DNA of 64,000 nucleotides. It comes from SZUA-100 sp965248135. Lineage in GTDB: Bacteria; Pseudomonadota; Alphaproteobacteria; Rhizobiales; Rhizobiaceae. The stretch spans positions 2,108,001 to 2,172,000 of the forward strand of contig CBDFIN010000012.1 in NCBI GenBank assembly GCA_965248135.1, in the 5' to 3' direction. The position numbers were made by a program, and so were the translations under genes. How positions within the stretch are numbered: the first letter of the stretch is position 1; every line of letters starts with the position of its first letter. Shown here in pieces: positions 45,511 to 53,376 of the stretch. The notes under the pieces were generated by a model. The model was not told where the DNA came from and did not search any database. It saw only the letters and a program-made list of their open reading frames with translations.

Positions 45511-46388
45511 GCCAAGCGACACTGTTTTGATTCAAATATTGAAGTCCTTGAACAGTGTTTAGATATCGCATTTGTGTTTTCGTCTGATGGCCTTTGCCTG
45601 TGCCCATTTATGCTCGATCGGATTGAGGTTTGGAGAATATAGCGGTAGATATTCGAGTGTGTGTCCGGCATCCTTGATAGCCTCCTTCATGTCCTGGCGC
45701 TTGTGAAAACTTGCATTGTCCATAACAACAACAGCACCGGGAGGCAGCTTTGGAATGAGATCGCCTGTCAGCCAGCCATGGAAGACATCGCTGTCGATAT
45801 TGCATGGAGACAGGCAGGTTGTCAGCAAGGTGCCGCCCAACAACGCCCCGATGACGTTTGTCCTTCCCCGCGCATGCCAGTCATGAACGCCAAAACAGCG
45901 CAGGCCCTTGGCCGCATAGCCATGGGTGCGGGGCATATCATGGGCAAAGCCTGATTCATCAATATAGACGATGGGCTTGCCGGTTTTTTCATGCCCGCTA
46001 ATCGTTTCCTGGAAGGCTGTACGCCTGGTCGCGTCCGCTTTCGGATGGCGAAACGCTTTTTTTATATGTCACCCCCAACTTGCGCAACGCCTGCCAGATT
46101 GCCTTAGGTGAAACATCAAAACGCACCGCACGTTCATACTGATAGGCATCGGGAAATTCCGCCACATCGCGGGCCAGTGCAGCCATGTCAATCTTGCGCA
46201 TGCGGGGCTTGGATTGATCCGGCTCAAGCCGATTGGCCCAGCGAACAACCGAGGCAACCCCAACGCTAAACCGAAGTGCCGTTTGTTTAAATGTCAGCCC
46301 TTCCTTGTCTCGAACCTTAAGAACATGTTTGCGGAATTTAACAGGATAAGTCATGCACAAAACTATAATCAAAATTATGTCGCTTGGC
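45511..46388 (-). mobile_element. IS630-family element B (inner)
   Basis: An 878-base element with inverted ends GCCAAGCGACACTGTTTTGATT and the complement of AATCAAAATTATGTCGCTTGGC. TA lies on both sides (in TATA at 45507-45510 and 46389-46392), the target duplication typical of IS630. It sits inside transposase A: removing it and one TA rejoins NIWQY-RQRQNW in frame. It is the youngest of the three nested insertions and its own ends are intact. Confidence 0.85.
45559..46354 (-). CDS. IS630-family transposase B (frame change at A7)
   Basis: Two overlapping-frame halves. The N-terminal half (from ATG 46354) is a helix-turn-helix domain: MTYPVKFRKHVLKV, LTFKQTALRFSVGVASVVRW, ending YKK. The C-terminal half continues in another frame from AFRHPKADATRRTAF through KPIVYIDESGFAHDMPRTHGY, VVVMDNASFHKRQDM and LPLYSPNLNPIEHKWAQ, the complete DDE domain. 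The switch point is a run of seven A (46057-46063 on the complementary strand), so programmed frameshifting is possible and the enzyme may be active. Otherwise it is a one-base pseudogene. Confidence 0.82.
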
Positions 46389-46390
46389 TA

Positions 46391-46541
46391 TAGGCAACGG
46401 CAGAACTGGCTCTCCAACCGTATCTTCGAGGACTATAATGCTATCATTGATGCAGGATGCGATGCCTGGAACAAACTCCTTGCACAACCCGAAACTATCA
46501 AATCAATCGGAATGCGAGATTGGGCTCATGCAGGTCAGTAA
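46391..46541 (+). pseudogene. C-terminal fragment of IS630 transposase A
   Basis: The detached end of transposase A, encoding RQNWLSNRIFEDYNAIID and the terminal WAHAGQ. It continues the frame broken at 45508 once element B is removed. It is not expressed as a meaningful protein on its own. Confidence 0.8.
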
Positions 46542-46638
46542 TAATTGCCGTTGGTATGATATGTTGAAGGGGCAATCGGCAAAACCTTGCAGATTGGCTC
46601 GACCCCGTGATCATCACGATGATCATCGATAAACATCT

Positions 46639-47010
46639 TCATCTTCTCAGTGGGCGGTCGAGCTCCGCCTGGGCAAAGTTGACCGCCAAAACGCCATTGG
46701 TTCGAGTGACAAGGTCAACGCGAGATGCCTTCCTGAGAATTTCATTGGCCTGACGCAATTCCCGGACTTCGCGTTCCAACGCTTTGATGCGCTCACGCTC
46801 GTCACTCGTCACCCCATCGCGCAAGCCAGTGTCCGTCTCTTCCTGACGAAGCCATTTGCGAAGCGTCTCCGCAGTGCAGCCAATTTTGGGTGCAATAGCA
46901 GAAATCGCCGACCACTGACTGTCATAATTTTGTTGATGTTCCAACACCATCCGAACGGCACGCGTACGCACTTCAGGTGAATATCTCTTCGATCTCTTGT
47001 TCTTTTCCAT
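46639..47010 (-). CDS. IS3-family transposase OrfA
   Basis: A 123-residue helix-turn-helix protein of the IS3 OrfA type: KRYSPEVRTRAVRMVLEHQ at the start, IAPKIGCTAETLRKWLRQEE in the recognition region, then the leucine-zipper-like ERIKALEREVRELRQANEIL. The usual ending FAQAELDRPLRR is present, but a stretch of about 15 residues (RVDLVTRTNGVLAVN) separates it from LRKAS, longer than I expect. OrfB's first codons follow in an overlapping frame, as normal for IS3, before being cut by element A. Confidence 0.87.
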   Translation of the reverse strand: MEKNKRSKRYSPEVRTRAVRMVLEHQQNYDSQWSAISAIAPKIGCTAETLRKWLRQEETDTGLRDGVTSDERERIKALEREVRELRQANEILRKASRVDLVTRTNGVLAVNFAQAELDRPLRR

Positions 47011-47218
47011 AGCTCCAAATTATCCTATCTTTGGAGCCTCCGGTAAACCCGGGGCGGTTCAGGTGATGTGGTCGTCGGTGTCTGAATGTTCATGGGAAAA
47101 CCCTCTGTCAATCGAGGCAAAATCACCTCAACCAACAGCACACACCCCTCACCAAACCACGCGCAACACATTCGCTATCAGTAAAGCACCCTGCTCAACT
47201 CGCCAAATATCGCAAAGC

Positions 47219-47935
47219 GATCTAGTGCTTGATATGGTTCTTGTAGCCGTGATGGCTTTTGCCATGCTTCTTCGTCCAGCGCGCATCCACATCCTTTTGC
47301 CGCTTCTTGCGCGGTTCTTTTATTCCAGCCCTTGGGCGTCTTGCCCGCCTTTACCGCCTCATTCTCCTCGCGGCTGTTGCGCTGCTTCGGCACAGGCACA
47401 ATTGAAGCATCGACAATCTGACCGCCCATCGCGAGATATCCATTGTCGCGCAAATAGGCGTCAAACTTGTCAAACAGCGCCTTGACCATCCCGGCTTTTG
47501 CCAGCTTCTCGCGGTAAAGCCATACCGTCTTGGCATCCGGCACCGGGTCTTCAACCCCGAGATCAGGAAAACGCATGAACGAAAGCCGGTCGCGGATCTG
47601 ATATTCAATCTGGTCGTCCGACAGATTGTAAAGCTGCCGCAGGACGAGCACCTGGAACATCAGAACTTCGTCCCATGGCGGACGACCGGCTCTCGACTTG
47701 CGCTTTTCACAAGGTGTGCGCCAAAGAGCTTTCAATTCAGGCCGGAAAAACTCCCACGCAATGGTGTTTTTCAGCAAAACTAACGGATCGCCGAATTTAT
47801 CCAGCCCCGCATACCTGTCGCCAAGATCAAAAAACCCAAATTGCCCCATAATCACGCCCAATCACCGATTCAGTTCAGTACCTGCGGTGATTCTAGACGA
47901 TCTGGCTGAAATGGACTAATTTTTCGAGGTTCCCT
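47219..47935 (-). mobile_element. IS5-family element, 3' truncated
   Basis: The transposase-start end is present: the complement reads AAGGGAACCTCGAAAAATTAG up to 47935, a typical IS5-type end, followed by the transposase start. The other end is gone; similarity to IS5 stops near 47220. The remaining 160 bases up to the IS3 boundary are unassigned. A leftward ATG at 47093 with AGAGGG before it reads only ten codons into IS3 and may be a relic. Confidence 0.6.
47225..47849 (-). pseudogene. IS5-family transposase, frameshifted N-terminal fragment
   Basis: About 180 residues of an IS5-type transposase: MGQFGFFDLGDRYAGLDKFG, then SRAGRPPWDEVLMFQVLVL, LSDDQIEYQIRDRLSFMRF and QIVDASIVPVPKQRNSREE containing the first catalytic aspartate. 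Near 47295 the frame changes: the expected DVDARWTKKHGKSHHGYKNHI is encoded in a neighbouring frame and then ends at a stop near 47225. The C-terminal half with the remaining catalytic residues is absent, so the gene is dead. Confidence 0.82.
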
Positions 47936-47988
47936 TGAATCTAAACATTTACCATGTATAAATAATAATCACAGTGGGAGGTATTGTT

Positions 47989-48771
47989 ATGATTGGTGTA
48001 GAAGATATTCCGTTTGGTTGGTTCAAAAATGAACTTAGATTTTCAAACACTTTGAAAAATGGGGATAAGAATAAGAAGGTTAAATTTTGTCAAGAATGCT
48101 TAACCCTTTCTGGGAATCATTTAGTTATTGATGGGGATTTTGGCCCAGCTACAGAGGGCGCTGTGAAAGATTATCAGTCTACAAATGGAATTTCAGCAAC
48201 TGGAGCAATTAACAAGGCGACATTCGAGCATCTGCGACTGCCATTTTTACGAGCACTTACGCCTATAGCATCAGCAGGGTCTCTTAGCGATTTGTCCATT
48301 GCTTATGCTCAGCAACACCTGAAAGAGCACCCAAGAGAAGTTGGTGGGCAAAATAGAGGACCTTGGGTCCGTTTGTACATGGGCGGAAACGAGGGAAATC
48401 CGTGGCCCTGGTGTGCAGGATTCGTGACGTTGGTTGTTAAACAGGCATCTAAATACCATAGTGTTACAAATTCAGTTAAACGCACATATTCTTGTGATGT
48501 ATTGGCAGACCGCGCAAAAAATAATGGCCTGTTCGTTTCTGAGGCTAAGGTGAAAGCCTCTGGCGATCCATCAAGTATCTTACCGACAGGTACTATCTTC
48601 CTAGTACGAAAGAGTTCAATTGATTGGACGCATACTGGGATGGTCCTAGAAGCAAAAAACGATACGATTATCACAATAGAGGGCAATACAAACGATGAAG
48701 GGAGTTGGGAGGGGTATGAGGTCTGTAAGAGGATTAGAAATTACAAGAAAAAAGATTTTATCGTTTACTAA
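47989..48771 (+). CDS. Peptidoglycan-binding and CHAP-type amidase protein
   Basis: A 260-residue protein with no signal peptide. Residues 22-85 form a PG_binding_1 domain (VKFCQECLTLSGNHLVIDGD, FGPATEGAVKDYQSTNG). Residues about 105-255 look like a CHAP/NlpC-like amidase: catalytic C132-type cysteine in PWPWCAGFV (C142 from this start), H215 in WTHTGMV and N233 in EGNTNDEG. A perfect GGAGG is nine bases before the ATG. Base composition is clearly more AT-rich than the chromosome, indicating transfer. The next gene overlaps its end and encodes an exported protein. It could be an endolysin, a secreted effector or a cell-wall enzyme. Confidence 0.75.
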   Translation: MIGVEDIPFGWFKNELRFSNTLKNGDKNKKVKFCQECLTLSGNHLVIDGDFGPATEGAVKDYQSTNGISATGAINKATFEHLRLPFLRALTPIASAGSLSDLSIAYAQQHLKEHPREVGGQNRGPWVRLYMGGNEGNPWPWCAGFVTLVVKQASKYHSVTNSVKRTYSCDVLADRAKNNGLFVSEAKVKASGDPSSILPTGTIFLVRKSSIDWTHTGMVLEAKNDTIITIEGNTNDEGSWEGYEVCKRIRNYKKKDFIVY

Positions 48772-49183
48772 TTTAACGTGTTTTTTTCTATCAATAATTC
48801 TGGCGACTCCTGTTGTCGCTGAAGTAATCCAACCTGCACGCGACAACCCTCTTCGAAAAATGCTTTTGGATATGATCCGCCCAAGGGTCGAAACGGAGTT
48901 GAGAACAAAGGTTCAGTTTATAGTTGAGAAAATGCGTGTTGAAGATGATTGCGCCTTTTTGATAGTCACGCCACGTAAGGAAAATGGAAGAAAAATTGAC
49001 ATAGAAAATACAATATTTCGGAACGCAGGTGACCAAATGGATGGTCTCACCATTTACTCTCTTTTGAAACTTAGGAATGGGCATTGGTATGAATTTGTAA
49101 ATGCCACAGGACCGACCGATGTTGTTTTTGAAACTTGGCCTGAGAGATATCTTTGTTCGAGAGGTATCTTTCAGCTAAATTAG
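48716..49183 (+). CDS. Exported partner protein, possible periplasmic immunity factor
   Basis: About 155 residues with a signal peptide (LTCFFLSIILATPVVAE). The mature part includes VQFIVEKMRVEDDCAFLIVTP, DGLTIYSLLKLRNGHWYEF and GPTDVVFETWPERYLCS. I recognise these as a conserved block in uncharacterised proteins beside or fused to peptidoglycan-binding domains, without known function. The ATG at 48716 follows GGGAGGGG and lies inside the CHAP gene, overlapping it by 56 bases in another frame; ATG 48695 is an alternative. A periplasmic protein coupled to a murein hydrolase suggests inhibitor or partner. Confidence 0.62.
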   Translation: MRSVRGLEITRKKILSFTNLTCFFLSIILATPVVAEVIQPARDNPLRKMLLDMIRPRVETELRTKVQFIVEKMRVEDDCAFLIVTPRKENGRKIDIENTIFRNAGDQMDGLTIYSLLKLRNGHWYEFVNATGPTDVVFETWPERYLCSRGIFQLN

Positions 49184-49227
49184 TCAAATTTGGAATGCAA
49201 ATTATTGGTAGGTGAGATGGAAAATTT

Positions 49228-49345
49228 ATGACCACAAAAAAGACAACGATTCCAGAAAAACCACCTATTTTATTTGACAAAAATATTTACGTGATAGTTG
49301 CTGCTATACTTATTTTTTTAATAGGTACGTTGTCGGCAAATTTGT
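49228..49345 (+). pseudogene. Small membrane protein gene truncated by ISAs1
   Basis: The first 40 or so codons encode a basic, proline-containing start (MTTKKTTIPEKPPILFD) and one transmembrane helix (YVIVAAILIFLIGTLSANL). The ISAs1 left end (CAGGGCTGTTCAACGCTAA) begins at 49346, and the frame runs on 65 bases into it to a stop at 49410. The missing remainder is not present beyond the ISAs1 right end. Third gene of the AT-rich cargo after the CHAP pair. Confidence 0.6.
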
Positions 49346-50589
49346 CAGGGCTGTTCAACGCTAAATGCTTGATGGTTGTCTGGGGGATTCCCAAAGCGGT
49401 ATTTGTCTGAATCTATAGGAGTGTATTTGATTCGGAGGATGCACTCATGACATTGAAATTCCTGGAACTTTTATCGACGATCCCTGACCCACGCCGGGCG
49501 CAGGGCAAGAAATGGCAGCTTGGTCCGGTGATGCTGGCGACGATCCTGGCGATTTTATCCGGGGCGACGTCCTATCGCAAGGTCCATCGCTTCATCGAGG
49601 CTCATCGCGAGCACCTCAATGGGGCATTCGGCTTCGGCTGGGAGCGCGCGCCGGCTTATAGTGCCGTGCGAACCATCCTGCACGGGCTTGATGGTGGCGA
49701 GGTGGAGCTGGTTTTCCGCCAGCATGCGGTGGAATTGTGCGGTAGCGAACGGGGTGAAGACGTGGAAGCGATGCCGGTCGTGGCGATTGACGGCAAGACG
49801 CTGCGGCACAGTTTCGATGCCTTTAACGACCGCAAGGCGGCCCATGTTCTGAGCGCTTTTGCGGTCGATGACGCGCTGATCCTGGGACACCTGGAGGTGG
49901 ACGAGAAGAGCAACGAAATCCCCGCCGCGCAAGCGATGATCAAAGCGCTGGCGCTTACCGGCCGGCTGTTTACGATGGACGCCATGCACTGTCAAAAAAA
50001 ACTTTCCGGGCGGCCCGGGCGGCGAAAAGCCATCTCATTGTTCAACTTAAGGAAAATCAGCCCGGTCTGCTGCGAATAATCGAGGCTGTCGGCGAAAGAG
50101 AACTGCCGCTGGCTCGTCATGAAACCATCGACAGAGGCAAGCGCATGCGCGTCGAGACCCGCATTGTCGAGGTTTTCGATGCCGCTCAGGCGCTTAAACA
50201 AACCGGCTGGAACGGGCTCATCGTGCGTATCATCCGTGTGACGAGAGTGACATTTCTCCGCAGCGCCAAAACCGGGATGTGGAACTGTCGCGAGGAGACC
50301 TGCTTTTATGCCTGCTCCGCACCCGTCAGCGCGAAGAAAGCGGCGCAAGCCATTCGCAACCACTGGGGTATCGAGAACAGAAATCATTATGTCCGCGATG
50401 TTACGATGCTGGAGGACGCCAGCCGCATTCGCACCAACCCTGGCATCTTCGCCAGAGCGCGCAGTTTCGCCCTTAATATCCTGCGTGCCAACGGCGAACA
50501 AAACATCGCAGACGCCCTGTGGCGCAACGCCCTCGACTTCACCAGAGTGCTCGATTACCAATACAAGTAATTAGCGTTGAACAGCCCTG
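49346..50589 (+). mobile_element. ISAs1-family element
   Basis: A 1244-base element with perfect 19-base inverted ends CAGGGCTGTTCAACGCTAA (49346-49364) and its complement (50571-50589). The flanking bases (CAAATTTGT left, AAAACCCGC right) are not direct repeats, so the two sides were brought together by recombination or deletion after insertion. The right side is the 140-bp IS1182-like tail (repeat B). Confidence 0.87.
49447..50570 (+). pseudogene. ISAs1-family transposase, one-base frameshift
   Basis: The first frame gives FLELLSTIPDPRRAQGKKW, LATILAILSGATSYRKVHRF, VVAIDGKTLRHSFDAF (catalytic aspartate) and ALALTGRLFTMDAMHCQKK. At a run of eight A (49994-50001) the reading must shift by one base to continue with TFRAARAAKSHLIVQLKENQPGLL, RNHWGIENRNHYVRDV (catalytic glutamate) and the end TRVLDYQYK. 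All domains are present, so a single lost A would explain the break; real pseudogene, frameshifting or an assembly error in the A run are all possible. Confidence 0.85.
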
Positions 50590-50729
50590 AAAACCCGCCC
50601 GCACGGAGCCAACGACGCAGTTCAAGTCAAAATTCCGTTCAACCAGTTAATAATCGCAAAATTCCAATCGTTAGCCATTTTACTCTGGGGCAATCGGAGT
50701 TTCCACACGGTCTGTATAGTTTTTGCAAC
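50590..50729 (+). repeat. 140-bp repeat B: second IS1182-like tail
   Basis: Identical along 140 bases to 42661-42800 in reverse orientation. It is cut on the left directly by the ISAs1 end and on the right ends at GTTTTTGCAAC, 17 bases before the IS30 inverted repeat. It probably is the last remnant of a second IS1182-like copy oriented rightward. Confidence 0.85.
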
Positions 50730-50746
50730 ATTTTATGTTCCCCCGG

Positions 50747-51950
50747 TTCAACTCCGAAACGCAACATTTGTTTGCTGATGGAATATGATTTTTGTTTGCG
50801 GATTTGGTGGGCGGGGTCAAGGGCATTGTCGCGTAGCGATGCGCAGCACCCTTGAGGCCGACCGGAAAATCCGCAAAACTCGTCAAACCATTCCATTATG
50901 CCTTTGATTATTTAGCCAGATGGCTGCAATCCTCGTATGGGACACCACATCTCACGGAGGATATTATGCCCAAAGGACATCACCATCTGGCCTATGATCA
51001 AAGATGCCAGATTTACACACTTTTGCAAACCGGTCTCTGCCGCGCCCAAATTGCCCGCCAGATTGGCGTTGAGCGTTCGACTATCACCCGAGAGTTGCAG
51101 CGCAACAAGGGCAAATGTGGTTATCGCTTTAAACAAGCGCATGACAAGGCGTGTGAGCGGCGCAAAAAGGCCTCTTGTGTGCCGCGTAAAATGACCGTTG
51201 AGCGCGTCGAACTCATTGAAAGCCTGCTGACGAAATGGCAGTGGAGCCCCGATCAGATCAGCGGCTGGCTGGCTCGAAACGGGCTCTTCGTCTCACACGA
51301 GTGGATTTACCGCCACATCTGGGCGGACAAAAAAAAGGGTGGCAAATTATGGACTTGCCTGCGCCATCGCGGCAAAAAATACAATCGACGCGGCACGAAA
51401 ACAGCCGGTCGCGGCCTCATTCCAGGGCGGGTTGACATTGAGGAACGTCCCGAAATCGTCGAAACCAAAAGCCGTGTTGGCGACTGGGAGGGCGATACTA
51501 TCATCGGCAAAAACCACAAGGGTGCCATTCTTTCTCATGTCGATCGAAAATCAAAATACACCAAGCTGGTTCTGTTGCGCGACAAATCAAAGGACAGCGT
51601 GCAAAAGGCCTGCGGCAAGACGCTTTCAAAGCTCAAAGCGTTCATCAAAACCATCACGTATGACAATGGCAAAGAATTCGCCGGGCACAAAAAGATCGCC
51701 AAAATATTGCAATGCGACATCTATTTCGCCAAGCCCTATCACTCATGGCAGCGCGGCCTCAACGAACATACCAACGGTCTTGTTCGCCAATACTTCCCAA
51801 AGGGTACCGATTTCACTAAGCTGACAAAAGCCGAAGTTCAGATCGTCGAAGACAAGCTGAACCAACGTCCAAGAAAATGTCTCGAATACAAAACCCCATA
51901 TGAGGCCTTTTCAAAGGAATGTGAGCAAAATGTTGCATTTCAATGTTGAA
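50747..51950 (+). mobile_element. IS30-family element
   Basis: Inverted ends TTCAACTCCGAAACGCAACATTT (50747-50769) and AAATGTTGCATTTCAATGTTGAA (51928-51950) match at 19 of 23 positions; the true outer boundary may extend a few bases. Between the left end and the transposase lies a strong extended hairpin (50795-50877). The element carries one intact transposase gene whose stop codon lies inside the right end. It closes the IS island on the right. Confidence 0.85.
50966..51949 (+). CDS. IS30-family transposase
   Basis: A 327-residue intact transposase. N-terminal helix-turn-helix domains: HHLAYDQRCQIYTLLQTGL and IARQIGVERSTITRELQRN. Then the family blocks WSPDQISGWLARNG and HEWIYRHIWADKK, and the DDE integrase core: GDWEGDTIIGKNHKGAIL (first aspartate), TITYDNGKEFAGHKKIA (second aspartate), and YFAKPYHSWQRGLNEHTNGL with the catalytic glutamate. 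The ATG is preceded by CGGAGG at the ideal spacing. The frame is open upstream to 50852, but that stretch is the hairpin region and not coding. Confidence 0.94.
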   Translation: MPKGHHHLAYDQRCQIYTLLQTGLCRAQIARQIGVERSTITRELQRNKGKCGYRFKQAHDKACERRKKASCVPRKMTVERVELIESLLTKWQWSPDQISGWLARNGLFVSHEWIYRHIWADKKKGGKLWTCLRHRGKKYNRRGTKTAGRGLIPGRVDIEERPEIVETKSRVGDWEGDTIIGKNHKGAILSHVDRKSKYTKLVLLRDKSKDSVQKACGKTLSKLKAFIKTITYDNGKEFAGHKKIAKILQCDIYFAKPYHSWQRGLNEHTNGLVRQYFPKGTDFTKLTKAEVQIVEDKLNQRPRKCLEYKTPYEAFSKECEQNVAFQC

Positions 51951-52005
51951 GGGGCGTTCCTTATTCTTCGACCTGACAAGTTGGATCTCAACTGGACTCA
52001 TACAC

Positions 52006-52320
52006 CTACATGCAATTGCGGCATTTTACCGCCGTCGGCATGATATCCAGCCGCTGTTCTGAAATGTCCTCACCACATTCGACACAGACCCCGAATGTGT
52101 TCTTCTTTATTCTCTTTAGCGCCGCGTTGATGGCGGCGATCTCGGCCAGACCGGCATTGCCCATGGACTCCATCACCTCATCGCCCTCGCGTTCGGTGGC
52201 ACGCTCCTCCACATCCGGGCTCATCGGCTGGTCGAGGTCATGCTCGATAGTTTGCAGCCTGACATCAAGTTCCTCCAGCCGTTTGAGCAGCCTCTTTTTA
52301 TAGGTTTTCACATTGATCAC
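52006..52320 (-). CDS. DksA/TraR-family zinc-finger protein
   Basis: About 104 residues. A coiled-coil front (KRLLKRLEELDVRLQTIEHDL) is followed by the acidic ERATEREGDEVMESMG, then a C4 zinc finger, CVECGEDI to KCRNC. This is the short DksA-like architecture; such proteins modify RNA polymerase at rRNA and stress promoters. The start is GTG at 52320 or the GTG three codons later. IS30 ends 56 bases beyond its stop codon, so the downstream context was altered by the island. Confidence 0.85.
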   Translation of the reverse strand: MINVKTYKKRLLKRLEELDVRLQTIEHDLDQPMSPDVEERATEREGDEVMESMGNAGLAEIAAINAALKRIKKNTFGVCVECGEDISEQRLDIMPTAVKCRNCM

Positions 52321-52397
52321 GGTGCGTAGTCCTTGTGCATTCGTTGGTGGGTGGCCGAGAGCGCAGTTCCAACTTCTCAATTTGAAGTGTTTGACTA

Positions 52398-52808
52398 TTA
52401 CCGGTTCACGAATACAGGGCATTGGGCATGTCGCACAACCCTGGCGGCGGTGGAGCCAAGAAAATAATCGGATAATCCGGGCTTGTGGGAGCCAATGATG
52501 ATCAAATCAGCTTCATTTTCTTCCGCCGAATCAAGAATTGCCGGTGCCGCGCGACCGGTGCGCACCTCAATTTCCGCATCCAGACCGACAGATTTTGCCG
52601 TCTTGCGCAATTCGGTCAGCGACTGGTTTTTAGAATCATCCAGCATGTTTACCGGCAGTTCCGCCGCGATATAGGTCGGAATGTCTTCAACCACATTTAT
52701 CAGCAGTACTTTGCCGCCATCATCCAGCAGTTTTTGCGCGATCCTGACAGCTTTTACGCCGCTGTGCACATGAGACAAATCAATCGGAACAGCAATTTTC
52801 TTGTACAT
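52398..52808 (-). CDS. Universal stress protein, UspA family
   Basis: A 136-residue single-domain Usp. The ATP-binding loop is complete: DLIIIGSHKPGLSDYFLGS continuing TAARVVRHAQCPV, matching Gx2Gx9G(S/T). The N-terminus MYKKIAVPIDLSHVHSG gives the first strand and its aspartate. Cytoplasmic stress-related protein of unknown partner. I start at ATG 52808; a longer frame begins at 52835. Same direction as the DksA-like gene downstream and the DUF465 gene upstream, which may form a small stress-related operon. Confidence 0.88.
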   Translation of the reverse strand: MYKKIAVPIDLSHVHSGVKAVRIAQKLLDDGGKVLLINVVEDIPTYIAAELPVNMLDDSKNQSLTELRKTAKSVGLDAEIEVRTGRAAPAILDSAEENEADLIIIGSHKPGLSDYFLGSTAARVVRHAQCPVFVNR

Positions 52809-52844
52809 GGTTTTTCCTTTCTGGAACAATGGCAATTGGAGCCA

Positions 52845-53084
52845 TCAGTGGGTGTGAATTATCGCGTTTATCTGATCTTTCAACGCCAGCCGCTTTTTTT
52901 TCAGTTCCTCAAGCACCAGGTCGCTTGCTGGTTCAATCTCAGCCTCAATGCGATGAACTTCCCGGTTTATTTGGTGATAGGCATCCGCGATCCTGTTGAA
53001 GTGATCATTGGATAGCTTCAATTGATGCAGTTTTTCATGATCATCCGGAAATTCCTCGGCAAGTTCATGCGGCGTGTGAGACAT
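52845..53084 (-). CDS. DUF465 (YdcH-like) small coiled-coil protein
   Basis: A 79-residue protein of the DUF465 family: FPDDHEKLHQLKLSNDHF, then YHQINREVHRIE, and the closing LKKKRLALKDQINAII are the recognisable helical hairpin blocks. Function is unknown. The ATG at 53084 is supported by GGAGGTGA about seven bases upstream; an ORF from 53099 would begin inside that ribosome binding site. Confidence 0.85.
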   Translation of the reverse strand: MSHTPHELAEEFPDDHEKLHQLKLSNDHFNRIADAYHQINREVHRIEAEIEPASDLVLEELKKKRLALKDQINAIIHTH

Positions 53085-53220
53085 CGGCGTCACCTCCATG
53101 GGGAGTGTTCCACAATCTGAAGATGTTTCATTGACTTAAATCAAGCTGAGTTGATTATACCAGGGGAAGTCGATATTGACTCATATGCGCAAGGCTTCCA
53201 CCGGTGTTGGCGGCTTTATT

Positions 53221-53347
53221 CCAGACGCAATTGATCTCGCTTCACTAAAAAAACCGAGCGTCACTGGCCGGCTTGACCGGCCAACCTTGAGCCACAAGTC
53301 CCAATTGTTCTGCTCAAGGTCCGCCGATCAGGTCGGCGGATGACGAT
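53221..53347 (-). repeat. Dispersed two-hairpin repeat, copy 2 (inverted)
   Basis: Inverted relative of 2838-2965: the palindromes TTGGCCGG/CCGGCCAG and TCCGCCGA/TCGGCGGA, the linker CAATTGTTCTGCTCAAGG and the tail CCAGACGCAATTGATCTC all recur. It lies between DUF465 and the end of rnd. The rest of the spacer 53085-53376 shows nothing recognisable. Confidence 0.8.
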
Positions 53348-53376
53348 GGCATAGGTGATCTTTGTTGCAGTTGGTA

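Larger units (their letters stand above)
44508..46555 (+). mobile_element. IS630-family element A (outer), inserted in IS3 orfB
   Basis: Imperfect inverted ends match: ACCAATGGCATGATTTTCTGAC at the left against the complement of GTCAGTAATAATTGCCGTTGGT at the right. ATGAT flanks both sides (44503-44507 and 46556-46560). Without the element inside it, the length is about 1.17 kb. IS630 elements usually duplicate only TA, so the five-base repeat is slightly unusual; the original site was GAATGATATG. It carries one transposase gene, interrupted by a second IS630 element. Confidence 0.82.
43646..47061 (-). mobile_element. IS3-family element, interrupted by nested IS630 elements
   Basis: Bounded by perfect inverted repeats of 27 bases (TGAACCGCCCCGGGTTTACC and seven more at 43646, complement ending at 47061) and by a direct repeat GGTGAT at 43640-43645 and 47062-47067, the target duplication. 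Subtracting the nested 2.05-kb insertion leaves about 1.36 kb, normal for IS3. Orf A lies at 46639-47010 and orf B is split by the insertion. The element itself sits at the cut end of the IS1182-like fragment. Confidence 0.9.

Noticed and set aside
47062..47093. Leftward ATG with AGAGGG (MNIQTPTTTS) entering the IS3 end
   Set aside because: Only about ten codons before the IS3 boundary and not in frame with the IS1182-like fragment beyond; cannot be shown to be a gene.
42661..50729. Idea that the 140-bp inverted repeats are ends of one large composite transposon
   Set aside because: Repeat B is cut by the ISAs1 end and there are no direct repeats outside the pair; both look like tails of separate IS1182-like copies.
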